Counted from the stretch's first letter, positions 30,880 through 40,635 are shown. The stretch is 64,000 nucleotides of DNA from Candidatus Gastranaerophilales bacterium (GCA_944326915.1 CALVFT010000001.1:186001-250000), one strand, 5' to 3'. Notes: generated by a model from the letters alone, not told the origin. Made by a program: numbers and translations.

Positions 30880-32556
30880 ATGAAAATATACAGTATTACC
30901 CCAAACAAATTTGATAGAAATATTCAACAAAATAACAATATTACAAAAAACAGCATAAACACTAACAGAGAAGAAATTAAAAATAGCAACCTACCTTCAA
31001 CACAGCAATATTTGGCATTCACAGGCGGGTATAGTCTTGACTTGGCTAAAACAATTGAAAGACTTGATATATTGGCAAAGAAAAAATCAAACCTATACCC
31101 TCCAAATGTTAGAGAATGGGCAGGTATGATTCTTGAAGAAGGAAATAAAGCAAAAGAAACTCTAATAGATATACATAAAAAATTCTATTCAAGTCTAAAA
31201 GATTGTTTTTCTATTGAAGAAGTAAAGCAAAAATTCCCGGAATTTAAAGATGTTCTTTCTGATGATGAAGTACAATTTAGCAAGGGCACCATTTTTGAAA
31301 GCTTTAAAAATGGAGAACTAGAGTATTTTGATAAAGATGAAGATTTTTCTCTACAGCTTATAAAATTGTATTGGGGAGAAGGTTTTTCACTAAATGATCT
31401 AAAAAAATATGCAAACGGACAAGACTTGTATTACACAATCAAAAAATTTAACATCCCAACTGTGGATAGAGACTACGGTCACATACTAAAACTATCAGAT
31501 CCTGAATACAATGAACGTTTAACAAAAGAAATGACACAAAAACGTCTTGCAGCTCTTGATAGAAAGGCTCAAATTAATGATGGTGAACCTTTATATATTA
31601 AACGTGGACCAATGTCAGCAGAACAAAAACAAAAAATATCAGAAGGGCTTATAAGACATTACCAAGAGCATCCTGAGCAATTATTGACAATGTCTGAAAG
31701 ACAAAAAGAATTTTATAGAGAAAATCCTGAAAGAGCTGAAATAATCTCAAGAGTTACCCACAAAGCTTGGAATATATTTGGAGCTGACAGGATTAAGGCT
31801 GCTATGAGCAAGTTTATGAAAGAAAAAGGTTTCAAAGATTTTGATATCTCAGAACTTGAGCAACCTTTTAATTTATCAAAACCAAAAACATCAACTCTAA
31901 AACAATTCTGGGCTACTAATGAGTGGGCAAAAAAATCCTTTTCTAAAAATATGGAATTTGCTTGGAAAAAAGTCAAAGAAGAAAATGAACAGTTTTACAT
32001 AATTGATGTAACTCCAAACAAATTCAAAGAAAAGTTCTTCAAATGGGCAAAAGGCAAAGGTATTGACACGAATGATTTAAATTTCGAAATGAAACTATAC
32101 CCACACAAACCTGAAGAAAACGACACTGAAAGAACTCTATTGAGCAAATACACCAGAGATTTTATTGATGATAACTGGGATGTAGATGAAAGCTCTAAAA
32201 TGGCAAATACATATTTTCTTGCAATATGTAATGCAGCTATAGAATTAGCAAAAACTAATACAAATAAACTTTCACCTGATGCAAAAAATTTACGTGAAAT
32301 TCTAAATATGTACTCAAGAGAGTTACTATTTGAAAGTAACGGACAATGTAAAGTGTTAGAAGCACCAGAAGCACAAGCGGCATACACAGACTTACTTAGA
32401 ATATGTTCATTAGCACATAATCAAAAATTACTCGATTTATACAACAAACACCTAAACCTAGCATATGAAACTATTGATAAAACTTGGAAAAAAGGGCAAT
32501 CAATACTTTTACCACCAGAAGTAAATAAATATTTGCTAGGAATAAAGTCTTATTAA
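30880..32556 (+). CDS. Large hypothetical protein of unknown family
   Basis: 558 aa, not recognised. N-terminal ~45 residues are Asn-rich and disordered and end in LAFTGGYS. Residues 50-200 are helical (DIHKKFYSSLKDCFSIEEV). In the middle GPMSAEQKQKISEGLIRHYQ (~245) and MSERQKEFYRENPERAEII (~270) look like short helical repeats of the kind seen next to homing-type nuclease domains (NUMOD-like), but no nuclease motif is visible. The remainder is helical with few Cys and no membrane segment. AGGAGATTTTATT precedes the ATG. It has its own unit between fabZ and lpxA, an odd position in an otherwise standard lpx cluster. Confidence 0.75.
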   Translation: MKIYSITPNKFDRNIQQNNNITKNSINTNREEIKNSNLPSTQQYLAFTGGYSLDLAKTIERLDILAKKKSNLYPPNVREWAGMILEEGNKAKETLIDIHKKFYSSLKDCFSIEEVKQKFPEFKDVLSDDEVQFSKGTIFESFKNGELEYFDKDEDFSLQLIKLYWGEGFSLNDLKKYANGQDLYYTIKKFNIPTVDRDYGHILKLSDPEYNERLTKEMTQKRLAALDRKAQINDGEPLYIKRGPMSAEQKQKISEGLIRHYQEHPEQLLTMSERQKEFYRENPERAEIISRVTHKAWNIFGADRIKAAMSKFMKEKGFKDFDISELEQPFNLSKPKTSTLKQFWATNEWAKKSFSKNMEFAWKKVKEENEQFYIIDVTPNKFKEKFFKWAKGKGIDTNDLNFEMKLYPHKPEENDTERTLLSKYTRDFIDDNWDVDESSKMANTYFLAICNAAIELAKTNTNKLSPDAKNLREILNMYSRELLFESNGQCKVLEAPEAQAAYTDLLRICSLAHNQKLLDLYNKHLNLAYETIDKTWKKGQSILLPPEVNKYLLGIKSY

Positions 32557-32634
32557 AATAATATTAAAATATAGTAAATCCCTCAAATTTGTACTATAAT
32601 TGACCTATAGTATTGAAAGAGAGGGAATTTATTT

Positions 32635-33444
32635 ATGATAGATAAAACTGCAATAATTCACCCATCAGCACAAATAGCTGACGATGCAATTATCGGACCT
32701 TACGTAGTTATAGGCGAAAATGTTAAAATAGGTCATAGAACAAGAGTTATTTCAAATGCTCATATTGAATTTGCTGAAATTGGTGATGATTGCACAATTT
32801 CACCATTTGCAACAATAGGTTCAGAGCCTCAAGACTTAGGCTATAAAGGGGAGGCTACAAAAGTTGTAATTGGTGATGGAACAATTATAAAAGAAAACGT
32901 CACTGTACATAGAGGCGCAGCTTGCGGCGATTTTACAACAAGAATTGGAAAGAAATGTCTTCTTATGGTAGGTTCACATGTTGCTCACAACTGCGTGCTT
33001 GAAGACCAAGTAATCTTAGCTAATTTAGTAACCCTTGGCGGTCATGTGCATGTAGGCTTTGGAGCATTCGTAGGCGGAATGAGCGTATTCCACCAAAATA
33101 TAAGAATTGGTGATATGGCTATTATCAGTGGTTTTTCAGCTTCTCGCCAAGACATTCTTCCATACTCAAAAGGTGAAGGCAGACCTCCTGTACCACGTGG
33201 ACTTAACGTAATTGCGATGAAACGTCGTGGTGTATCTCAAGAAATCAGAACCGCTACAAATGAAGCATTCAAGCTACTTATTTCTGAAGAATACAATACA
33301 ACTCAAGCTATCGAAAAAATTAAAGCAGAAATTCCAATGAACGAATACATTGAAAAAATGATTGAGTTTATCCAAACTTCAAAACGCGGTGTACTTCTCA
33401 AATCACACAAAAGCGGTCATGAATCTTTAGAAAGTGAAGAATAA
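32635..33444 (+). CDS. lpxA: Acyl-[ACP]--UDP-GlcNAc O-acyltransferase
   Basis: 269 aa. First step of lipid A synthesis, transferring a 3-hydroxyacyl chain to UDP-GlcNAc. A hexapeptide beta helix fills residues 1-190 (HPSAQIADDAIIGPYVVIG), with catalytic His in GSHVAHNCVLED (~residue 122-130); a helical C-terminal domain follows. GAGAGGGAATT precedes the ATG. It is expressed apart from lpxD-lpxC-fabZ because of the inserted 558-aa gene and its flanks, and is closed by a strong terminator. Confidence 0.96.
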   Translation: MIDKTAIIHPSAQIADDAIIGPYVVIGENVKIGHRTRVISNAHIEFAEIGDDCTISPFATIGSEPQDLGYKGEATKVVIGDGTIIKENVTVHRGAACGDFTTRIGKKCLLMVGSHVAHNCVLEDQVILANLVTLGGHVHVGFGAFVGGMSVFHQNIRIGDMAIISGFSASRQDILPYSKGEGRPPVPRGLNVIAMKRRGVSQEIRTATNEAFKLLISEEYNTTQAIEKIKAEIPMNEYIEKMIEFIQTSKRGVLLKSHKSGHESLESEE

Positions 33445-33467
33445 TAAAAATACAAAGACAAAATTAT

Positions 33468-33504
33468 ACTCCCTTTTCCCGATTGTGCGAAAAGGGAGTT
33501 TTAT
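33468..33504 (+). terminator. Terminator of lpxA
   Basis: Perfect 11-bp stem ACTCCCTTTTC / GAAAAGGGAGT with a 10-nt loop and TTTTAT after it. Confidence 0.88.
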
Positions 33505-33546
33505 ATTAATATGTAAAAACATTTTATAAAAAGAAGGGAGAAATTT

Positions 33547-34650
33547 ATGAAAACTATTTGGGATAAATACGCAGAAGTTCTGGTAGATTATTCAACAGAT
33601 GTGCAAAAAGGTGATTTAGTTCAGATTAGAGCTACAAGCATCTATGCAAAAGATCTTGTCAAAGCTGTGTACAAAAGAGTCTTAGAAAAAGGTGCACACC
33701 CTATTGTACGTAGTTCTTTTGAAGATATGTCAGATACTTTTATCAAATATGCAAATGATGAACAATTAGATTATGTTGATCCGATAACAAAGCTTGAGTA
33801 TGAAACTGTAGACAAATTCATCTCAATCGGAGCTCCAATGAATACTAAAAATATGGCTCGCGCTGATTTGCAAAAACTAAGCAGAAGAGGCAAAGCAACA
33901 CAAGAATTGTCTAAAAAACTTATGGAACGTTCAGCAAACGGTAGCGCAAAATGGGTTATAGCTGATGTTCCAACTCATGCACTTGCTCAAGAAGCTAAAA
34001 TGTCAATTGATGAATATTCAGAATTCTTGTTCAAATCCTGCTATCTTGATATTGATGATCCTGTCGGCAAGCTACGTGAACTGGACGAAAAACAAACTAA
34101 ATGGGCAAATTATCTTAATAACGTCCAAAAAATTCATATTACAGGCGAGAAAACTGATATAACATTCAATGTTGCCGGACGTAAATGGATTAGCTGTTCA
34201 GGCTTGAACAACTACCCTGACGGTGAAGTATTTACCTCTCCGGTAGAAGATGGAATTAATGGAGAAATTTACTTTGACTTTCCTCAAAACTACCGCGGGA
34301 ACTCTGCAACAGGGGTTCACCTGTGGATTGAAAACGGACAAATTGTAAAATATGAAGCTGATACCGGAAAAGATTTCCTTGAAGCAATGTTAAATATGGA
34401 CGAAGGTTCAAAAGGAATAGGAGAAATTGCAATCGGTACAAATGACAAAATCCAAGAAGTAACAGGTAATATTCTTTTTGACGAAAAAATCGGAGGCTCA
34501 ATCCACATGGCTGTAGGTGCATCATACCCTGAAACAGGTGGAAAAAATGTCTCAGGACTTCACTGGGATATGATAAAAAATATGAAAAACGGTGGCAAAA
34601 TATACGCTGATGATACTCTGATTTACGAAGACGGCAAATTTATTATCTAA
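33547..34650 (+). CDS. M29 family aminopeptidase
   Basis: 367 aa. Belongs to the thermophilic (M29, AmpS/PepS) aminopeptidases, cytoplasmic dimers with a two-metal centre that release N-terminal residues. The metal-binding segments are visible: GEVFTSPVEDGINGEI (~residues 225-240, Glu ligand), IGEIAIGTN (~298), and the C-terminal GGSIHMAVGASYPE and SGLHWDMI with His and Asp ligands. GAAGGGAGAAATTT precedes the ATG. It is a single gene with a terminator. Confidence 0.92.
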   Translation: MKTIWDKYAEVLVDYSTDVQKGDLVQIRATSIYAKDLVKAVYKRVLEKGAHPIVRSSFEDMSDTFIKYANDEQLDYVDPITKLEYETVDKFISIGAPMNTKNMARADLQKLSRRGKATQELSKKLMERSANGSAKWVIADVPTHALAQEAKMSIDEYSEFLFKSCYLDIDDPVGKLRELDEKQTKWANYLNNVQKIHITGEKTDITFNVAGRKWISCSGLNNYPDGEVFTSPVEDGINGEIYFDFPQNYRGNSATGVHLWIENGQIVKYEADTGKDFLEAMLNMDEGSKGIGEIAIGTNDKIQEVTGNILFDEKIGGSIHMAVGASYPETGGKNVSGLHWDMIKNMKNGGKIYADDTLIYEDGKFII

Positions 34651-34680
34651 AAAAAAGAGGCTTATAAAAGCCTCTTTTTT
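34651..34680 (+). terminator. Terminator of the M29 aminopeptidase
   Basis: Stem AAAAAAGAGGCTT / AAGCCTCTTTTTT, loop ATAA. Confidence 0.88.
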
Positions 34681-34778
34681 ATTGAAAACATTTACAGAAA
34701 TGGTTAATCTTGGACTCATCATTGATAAAATAGAAGAAAATACAGATACCTTCAAAGAAATTTATGAACTTTTATAAA

Positions 34779-34816
34779 AAAAGACTGTATTGATTTTCAA
34801 CACAGCCTTTCTTTTT
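34779..34816 (-). terminator. Terminator of pfp
   Basis: On the minus strand a stem AAAGGCTGTGTTG / CAATACAGTCTTT is followed by TTTT, 18 nt after the pfp stop. It may also act on the plus strand. Confidence 0.75.
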
Positions 34817-34834
34817 ATAATCTAGAGATTAATT

Positions 34835-36517
34835 TTATACATTAGCCAATTCTTTAGCTCTTTCTAATTGCAATGTACAAGTAGTTACATCACAAACACT
34901 AGATGGTCCAAAGTATTGAATAGCTCCTGGGAATAAATATCTGTCATTCATAGCCCAATCTTCTCTATTTGCTTCTAACACTTTGAATACAGGTCCATCT
35001 AATCTAACTAATGCTTTTTGGATAACAGGTTTGAATTCACCATGACGTTTTTCCATATTCATCATCATTGTAAGAGGAACACCACCAGCAACCCATTCAG
35101 AAGCTGGAGCTGTAAGATTTCTTACTGATGATAAGTAACCTGTCATACCGAAGTTAATCAATGCAAATGCATTGAAACCTAGTGAATAGCAATAATCAGC
35201 ATCAAAGTTTGATGGGAATGCACATCTTCCTTCATAACCGAAGAAGTGTGATTGTGCATTGAATTTACCAATGTATTCACCTTGAGATTTCAATTCATCT
35301 AATCTTGTAGAAATCATTTCGATTAACAATTTTTCTGTTTCAATTTTAGAAACTTGAACATTACCGTGAGGATCTCTATCTGCTAATAATTGACCCTTGA
35401 TTAGAGCTGGTAATGAAGCATATACTTTTGCATTTGCAGGATCAAGTCTGTTTTCTACGATATCAAATTTTTCTCTGATAGTTGTAGCATTAACAAATGC
35501 TGAATCTGTTTCTAATGTAGCCATGATATCGTTTAAGTTTGCGATCATAGACTTCATTTCAGGAATAAATTCAATTAGACCTTCTGGAATAACTGCAATA
35601 CCGAAGTTTTTACCAGCATTAGCACGTCTTACAATGATATCTGTCATATAGTTTACAACTTGTTCTAATGACATTTTCTTTTCTTCAACTTCTTCAGAAA
35701 TCATTGTAATATTAGGTTGAGTTTGCAAAGCAGCTTCTAGAGCTACGTGAGATGCACTTCTACCCATAATTTTTACAAAGTGCCAATATTTTTTAGCTGA
35801 ATTAGCGTCACGTTCAATATTACCGATAAGTTCAGCATAAGTTTTTGTAGCTGTATCAAAACCGAAAGAAATTTCGATTTGGTCATTCTTCAAGTCGCCG
35901 TCGATTGTTTTAGGGCATCCGATAACTTGAATTCCTGTATTATTTTTTACAAACCATTCAGCTAGAAGAGCTGCGTTAGTATTTGAATCGTCTCCACCGA
36001 TAATTACTACAGCAGAAATATTTAATTTTTTACAAACTTCCAATGATTTTTGGAATTGTTCTTCTGTTTCAAGTTTAGTTCTTCCAGAACCAATAATATC
36101 GAAACCACCAGTGTTTCTGTATGCATTCATGAATTCATCAGTAAATTCAATGTATTTTCCATCAATAATACCTGATGGACCACCTAAGAATCCATAAAGT
36201 TTGTTTGCAGAATTAGCTTGTTTTAAAGCATCATACAAACCTGCAATAACATTGTGTCCGCCAGGAGCTTGACCACCTGAAAGGATTACACCAACATTTC
36301 TTGCAGAAGAAGTTTTTGATTCGTTTCCTGCACTAAAAGTAACAACTGGTTTTCCGTATGTATTTTTAAATAATTCTTTGATTTGTTCTTGATCTCTTAC
36401 TGATTGAGTCGCAGAACCTTCAACCATTTCCAAACAATTAATTCCTTCAGAAAGGCTTTGTGGAAGTTTTGGTTGATACTTTAATCTTTCGATTTGTAAC
36501 GGTGAAAGTTTTTCCAT
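34835..36517 (-). CDS. pfp: Pyrophosphate-dependent phosphofructokinase
   Basis: 560 aa, the long plant/bacterial type. It interconverts fructose 6-phosphate and fructose 1,6-bisphosphate using PPi. The discriminating GGDDS (~residue 175) has the second Asp of PPi enzymes where ATP enzymes have Gly, and PKTIDGDL follows as expected; GYEGR near the C-terminal part is a substrate-binding segment. GGAAGAG precedes the ATG. With tpiA (45 kb) and pgk (59 kb) it supports glycolysis in which PPi saves ATP, common in anaerobes. It is a single gene. Confidence 0.95.
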   Translation of the reverse strand: MEKLSPLQIERLKYQPKLPQSLSEGINCLEMVEGSATQSVRDQEQIKELFKNTYGKPVVTFSAGNESKTSSARNVGVILSGGQAPGGHNVIAGLYDALKQANSANKLYGFLGGPSGIIDGKYIEFTDEFMNAYRNTGGFDIIGSGRTKLETEEQFQKSLEVCKKLNISAVVIIGGDDSNTNAALLAEWFVKNNTGIQVIGCPKTIDGDLKNDQIEISFGFDTATKTYAELIGNIERDANSAKKYWHFVKIMGRSASHVALEAALQTQPNITMISEEVEEKKMSLEQVVNYMTDIIVRRANAGKNFGIAVIPEGLIEFIPEMKSMIANLNDIMATLETDSAFVNATTIREKFDIVENRLDPANAKVYASLPALIKGQLLADRDPHGNVQVSKIETEKLLIEMISTRLDELKSQGEYIGKFNAQSHFFGYEGRCAFPSNFDADYCYSLGFNAFALINFGMTGYLSSVRNLTAPASEWVAGGVPLTMMMNMEKRHGEFKPVIQKALVRLDGPVFKVLEANREDWAMNDRYLFPGAIQYFGPSSVCDVTTCTLQLERAKELANV

Positions 36518-36621
36518 TTTCTCTTCCTTATGTTAAAATACTACATTTTACAATAATATTCTATCATAAAAAGAAGAGTTGAAAAGTTTATCTAGTTGAA
36601 AAGACAAATCTCTGGATTAAA

Positions 36622-37029
36622 TTACAAAATACGTTTTAATTTAGCCAAAAAACCGTTTTCTTGAACAAATTTATGAATATCATTTGAAGAAATAAATTTC
36701 ACAACCTGTTTATTAACAGATGCACTATCATCAGCTAACGAAAAACTTTTTTTAACTGAATAATTTACACCCAATTTATTTAATATGTAATCTACAATAC
36801 CTTCTGTTGTTGATATTTTTAAATCAAGAGTATTAGCATCTTTATTAATTCTTACATTTGTATGATAAGAAGCTAAATTTTGTCCACCTTTAGTAAAAAA
36901 AGGATAACGATAAACAGGTGGAGTACCAGCTTTAAAGCGAACTCTACCAGAATCACCATAGTTTAATGTATTTAATTTTGCCGCTGTTATGTTATTCAAT
37001 ATATCTTTCATAGTTTTTGAAAAACTCAT
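36622..37029 (-). CDS. Hypothetical protein
   Basis: 135 aa from the ATG at 37029. No family recognised. It begins MSFSKTMKDILNNITAAKL and is a mix of beta strands (NVRINKDANTLDLKISTTEG) and helices, cytoplasmic by appearance. TAAAAT ends 5 nt before this ATG, resembling the leaderless starts; the alternative TTG at 37047 lies in the terminator of fabF. It lies immediately beyond the end of the fab cluster but the terminator between them argues for a separate unit. Confidence 0.55.
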   Translation of the reverse strand: MSFSKTMKDILNNITAAKLNTLNYGDSGRVRFKAGTPPVYRYPFFTKGGQNLASYHTNVRINKDANTLDLKISTTEGIVDYILNKLGVNYSVKKSFSLADDSASVNKQVVKFISSNDIHKFVQENGFLAKLKRIL

Positions 37030-37046
37030 AAATAATTTTATTGACA

Positions 37047-37082
37047 AAAAAAGAGAGAATTATTTACAATTCTCTCTTTTTT
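37047..37082 (-). terminator. Terminator of fabF
   Basis: Perfect 15-bp stem AAAAAAGAGAGAATT / AATTCTCTCTTTTTT, loop of 6, placed 17 nt after the fabF stop on the minus strand. Confidence 0.88.
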
Positions 37083-37099
37083 GTTACATATTTATCAAA

Positions 37100-38350
37100 T
37101 TATACTTCTTTAATCAAAATAGAAGCATTTTGTCCACCAAAACCAAATGAATTTGATAAAGCAACATGGACATCAGCTTTTCTTGCTTTATGAGGTACAT
37201 AATCGAGATTTCCTACCTTTTCATCTTGATTATCAAGGTTTATTGTTGGTGGAACTATTTTTTCATTAATAGTTTTTACACAAGCTATACATTCTACTGC
37301 ACCTGTTGCACCCAATAAGTGACCGTGCATTGATTTAGTAGATGTAACCATAAGATCTTTATTTTGATCTTTGTTACCAAACAAAGCTTCAATAGCTTTT
37401 GATTCAGCAATATCACCCAAACCGGTACTTGTACCATGAGCATTGATATACTGAACATCTTCAGGTTTCAAACCTGCATCTTCTAACGCAAACTTCATAG
37501 AATGAGTAGCTCCCTGACCTTCTGGATCAGGTGCAACAACATCATATGCATCTGCAGTTTGACCGTAGCCAACTATTTCTGCATATATTTTTGCTCCACG
37601 TTTTTTGGCATGTTCATATTCTTCCAATACCAAAACTCCAGCACCTTCTGACATTACGAAGCCATCTCTGTCTACATCCCAAGGACGAGAAGCTTTTGTT
37701 GGTTCGTCATTACGTTTTGACAAAGTTCTAGCACTAGAGAATGCTCCAATACCTACATCACAAATAGTTGCTTCAGCACCACCTGTTACCATAATATCAG
37801 CATCACCATATTGAATAGCACGGAATGCATCTCCAATTGAATGAGTACCTGTTGCACATGCTGATACTACAACTTTGTTTATACCTTTGAAGCCATATCT
37901 CATTGAAATTCTTCCTGATGCCATATTTACAATCATCATAGGAATTGTAAATGGAGAACATTTATTAGGACCTTTTTCCAAAATTCTAACATGGTTCTCT
38001 TCAAAAGTTCTAAAACCACCAGCTGCAGAACTAACAATTACACCGATTTTATAAGGATCTACATCTTTTACTTCTTCAAGTTTTGCATCCTTAATAGCTT
38101 CATCAGCAGCTATTACTGCAAACTGAATATATCTATCCATTTTTTTAGCTTCTTTTGGATCTAAATATTCATCAGGATTAAAGTTTTTGCATTCCCCTGA
38201 AATCTTAACAACATGCTTGTCAATATCTATAAGTTCTGATGTACTTATTCCACTTTTTCCTTCAACAAGACTATTCCAAAATTTATCAACACCAACACCA
38301 AATGGTGTAACCGCTCCAAGTCCTGTGATAACTACTCTTCTTTTTGTCAT
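37100..38350 (-). CDS. fabF: 3-oxoacyl-[ACP] synthase II
   Basis: 416 aa thiolase-fold condensing enzyme that extends acyl-ACP with malonyl-ACP. Catalytic C165 in VVSACATGTH, His in NAHGTST and His in SMHGHLLGATGA; Lys in the same segment. AAAGGTAAAGAG precedes the ATG. It is the last gene of the fab cluster, separated from acpP by 127 bp with a GC-rich hairpin, so its level may be set separately from acpP. Confidence 0.96.
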   Translation of the reverse strand: MTKRRVVITGLGAVTPFGVGVDKFWNSLVEGKSGISTSELIDIDKHVVKISGECKNFNPDEYLDPKEAKKMDRYIQFAVIAADEAIKDAKLEEVKDVDPYKIGVIVSSAAGGFRTFEENHVRILEKGPNKCSPFTIPMMIVNMASGRISMRYGFKGINKVVVSACATGTHSIGDAFRAIQYGDADIMVTGGAEATICDVGIGAFSSARTLSKRNDEPTKASRPWDVDRDGFVMSEGAGVLVLEEYEHAKKRGAKIYAEIVGYGQTADAYDVVAPDPEGQGATHSMKFALEDAGLKPEDVQYINAHGTSTGLGDIAESKAIEALFGNKDQNKDLMVTSTKSMHGHLLGATGAVECIACVKTINEKIVPPTINLDNQDEKVGNLDYVPHKARKADVHVALSNSFGFGGQNASILIKEV

Positions 38351-38384
38351 CTCTTTACCTTTTAAATTTGTTCTGATAAATATA

Positions 38385-38418
38385 CGAGGGGAAAATTAAT
38401 ATTCAATTTTCGCCCTCG
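38385..38418 (-). terminator. Hairpin between acpP and fabF
   Basis: Stem CGAGGG...AAAATT / AATTTT...CCCTCG with one bulge. On the minus strand it is not followed by a T run, so it may be an attenuator or RNA-stability element rather than a full terminator. Confidence 0.5.
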
Positions 38419-38477
38419 CAACATTTTAGCATTCTCACTACTACCGTCTATGATAGTTGAAACTACAAAAAGTAGAA

Positions 38478-38708
38478 TTATTTGTGAGAGTCGATATAGT
38501 TAACTGCGTCTTGAACAGTTTGAATTTTTTCAGCTTCTTCATCAGGAATTTCGCAACCGAATTCTTCTTCGAAAGCCATAACTAGTTCAACTGTATCTAA
38601 AGAATCAGCACCCAAATCAGCTGTGAAGCTTGCTTCTGGAGTAACTAATGCTTCATCAACGCTTAATTGATCTACTACAACCTTTTTAACTTTTTCTAAT
38701 GTACTCAT
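38478..38708 (-). CDS. acpP: Acyl carrier protein
   Basis: 76 aa, standard. The phosphopantetheine attachment Ser is S36 in [10 protein letters not shown]; helices II and III follow with the expected acidic surface. It carries acyl chains for the fab and lpx enzymes of the window. GAGGAAAAAAAC precedes the ATG. A promoter with near-consensus boxes lies in the 132 bp before it, so acpP can be transcribed apart from fabG. Confidence 0.97.
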   Translation of the reverse strand: MSTLEKVKKVVVDQLSVDEALVTPEASFTADLGADSLDTVELVMAFEEEFGCEIPDEEAEKIQTVQDAVNYIDSHK

Positions 38709-38765
38709 GTTTTTTTCCTCATAATTAATTGTATTACTACACTATATTTCTATAATAACTATATA

Positions 38766-38794
38766 ATTATACTTAGTTCAAGATTTTTTTGCAA
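38766..38794 (-). promoter_or_regulatory. Promoter of acpP
   Basis: TTGCAA (38789-38794), 17-bp spacer, TATAAT (38766-38771) on the minus strand, giving a 5' leader of about 50 nt. Confidence 0.65.
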
Positions 38795-38840
38795 GGTATT
38801 TACAATTTCTCAAACCTTTTGTTAAGAAGCTTAAAGCTGA

Positions 38841-39566
38841 TTATAAAATTAGTCCACCATCAACTTCTAATACTTGACCTGTAATGTAATCAGCATCAAC
38901 AGCTAGGAACTTAACTGTTTTTGCGATATCTTCAGGTTCCCCAAGTCTTTTCAAAGGAATGAAATCAGTAAACTTAGAAGTATCTAAATCCTTTGTCATA
39001 TCTGTGTTAATAAAACCAGGAGCAACAGCATTTACTCTGATACCACGAGAACCCAATTCTTTTGCAAGAGTTTTTGTAAGTCCGATTAAACCTGCTTTAG
39101 CTGCTGAATAGTTTGCTTGACCTGCATTACCTGACACACCTACAACACTTGCCATATTAACAATAGCGCCACTTCTTTGTTTCATCATAACTTTCACTAC
39201 AGGCTGTGAAACATAAAAAGCACTTGATAAATTTGTATTAATAACTGCATTCCAATTTTCAGCACTCATTCTCATAAATAAGCCATCTCTTGTAATACCA
39301 GCGTTATTCACTAAAATATCAATTCTGCCGAACTTTTCAAGAATTGCTTCGATACCTTTTGCAGATTCTTCTTGATTTGAAACATCAAATTTAAATGCTG
39401 CAGCATCAACGCCTAATGCTTTAATTTCTTCAACAGTTTTGTTTGCAGCTTCTTCGTTTCCTGCAAAGTTTACAGCTATATCATAACCTGCTTTTGCAAG
39501 TTCAATTGCGCATGCTTTACCAATTCCACGAGATGCACCTGTTACTAATGCTAATTTTTCAGACAT
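38841..39566 (-). CDS. fabG: 3-oxoacyl-[ACP] reductase
   Basis: 241 aa short-chain dehydrogenase. NADPH-binding TGASRGIGKA at residues 9-18, NNAG at ~86, catalytic Ser (ASVVGVSG), YSAAKAG with Tyr and Lys at ~150-155. The start overlaps the fabD stop by 16 nt and AAGGAGATATT precedes the ATG, so fabD and fabG are translationally coupled. Confidence 0.96.
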   Translation of the reverse strand: MSEKLALVTGASRGIGKACAIELAKAGYDIAVNFAGNEEAANKTVEEIKALGVDAAAFKFDVSNQEESAKGIEAILEKFGRIDILVNNAGITRDGLFMRMSAENWNAVINTNLSSAFYVSQPVVKVMMKQRSGAIVNMASVVGVSGNAGQANYSAAKAGLIGLTKTLAKELGSRGIRVNAVAPGFINTDMTKDLDTSKFTDFIPLKRLGEPEDIAKTVKFLAVDADYITGQVLEVDGGLIL

Positions 39567-40501
39567 AATATCTCCTTTAAACCTTCCAAAGTACTATCTA
39601 ATGAAGCTTTATCAAAAATGTTAAAGACTTTAGCTTCCGGAGCAATTTTCTTATTCAATCCTGCAAGAACTTTTCCAGGACCTACTTCGATGAAAATTTC
39701 AACTCCATCTTCTGCCATTTTTTGAATAGTTTGTGTCCAATGAACAGAAGAATAAATTTGTTTTGGCATTTTTTCTCTAAAATCTGCAGCATCTACAGTA
39801 GCAGTAGCATCTACATTTGTAACAACAGGAACAGATGCATTGTTAATATCTAAATCAGCAACAAAGTTTGCGAATTCTTTTCCTGCATTTTCCATGAATT
39901 TAGAATGGAATGCTCCTGATACTGCTAGAGGTACAAATCTTCTTGCACCTTTAGCTAGAACTAATTCACCTGCTTTTGCAACAGCTGCTTCATCACCAGT
40001 TATTACCACTTGTGCTGGAGAATTATAGTTTGCAACATCTACATAACCAATTTTTGATGCTTCTTCTAAAGATTCTTTAAGTGCTTCTTCTGATGCATTT
40101 AATACAGCACCCATAGCACCGCCTTTAGTAGCACCCATTAAATCAGCTCTTTTTTGAATAGCTTTTAATGCGTTTTCTAAAGATAGCACACCAGCTGCAT
40201 ACATCGCACAATATTCACCCAAACTGTGACCTGCAACATAATCAGGTTGTATATCTAATTGAGATTTTAAAGCTTCTAAAGCTGCTATTGACATTGTAAC
40301 AATACAAGGCTGAGTATTTACTGTCTGTTTCAATGCATCTTCTGGTCCTTCAAAACACAATGTTGTCACTGATTTTTCTAAAATTTTATCAGCTGAATCA
40401 AATATGTTTTTTGCGCTCTCATAATTTTCGTATAAATCTTTTCCCATACCTACAGATTGTGATCCTTGTCCAGGGAAAAGAAATGCAATTTTTTTTGTCA
40501 T
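39551..40501 (-). CDS. fabD: Malonyl-CoA:ACP transacylase
   Basis: 316 aa from the ATG at 40501 (MTKKIAFLFPGQGSQ), the family start; the frame back to 40516 adds five residues. Nucleophile S93 in GHSLGEY, His in GAFHSKFM (~residue 200). It supplies malonyl-ACP for FabH and FabF. GAGGGATG lies upstream of the ATG. Unlike in the textbook operon, a strong terminator and a separate promoter with a palindrome stand before it, so fabD-fabG starts a second transcription unit of the cluster. Confidence 0.96.
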   Translation of the reverse strand: MTKKIAFLFPGQGSQSVGMGKDLYENYESAKNIFDSADKILEKSVTTLCFEGPEDALKQTVNTQPCIVTMSIAALEALKSQLDIQPDYVAGHSLGEYCAMYAAGVLSLENALKAIQKRADLMGATKGGAMGAVLNASEEALKESLEEASKIGYVDVANYNSPAQVVITGDEAAVAKAGELVLAKGARRFVPLAVSGAFHSKFMENAGKEFANFVADLDINNASVPVVTNVDATATVDAADFREKMPKQIYSSVHWTQTIQKMAEDGVEIFIEVGPGKVLAGLNKKIAPEAKVFNIFDKASLDSTLEGLKEILCLKN

Positions 40502-40513
40502 AAACACATCCCT

Positions 40514-40533
40514 CATCTTATAACTATAAGATG
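40514..40533 (-). promoter_or_regulatory. Palindromic candidate operator before fabD
   Basis: CATCTTATA and TATAAGATG form a perfect 9-bp inverted repeat with a 2-bp centre. It abuts the -10 box and covers the predicted transcription start, a position from which a bound repressor would block transcription. Confidence 0.5.
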
Positions 40534-40539
40534 ATTATA
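40534..40539 (-). promoter_or_regulatory. -10 box of the fabD promoter
   Basis: TATAAT on the minus strand, with a weak TTTTCA 17 bp upstream, between the 40636 terminator and the fabD ATG. Confidence 0.5.
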
Positions 40540-40635
40540 TAACAAACATGCCGAAATGAAAAGATTTAACAGTTAAATATAAAAATTTATATTATTGTTA
40601 AAACCAGTTTAATAACAGATAATAGTATCCCAAAT

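Noticed and set aside
34683-34777. A short open stretch (25 codons from ATG at 34700, TEMVNLGLIIDKIEENTD region) between two terminators
   Set aside because: It looks codon-like and may be the remnant of a gene, but it has no ribosome binding site, no recognisable relative and lies between two hairpins, so I do not annotate it.
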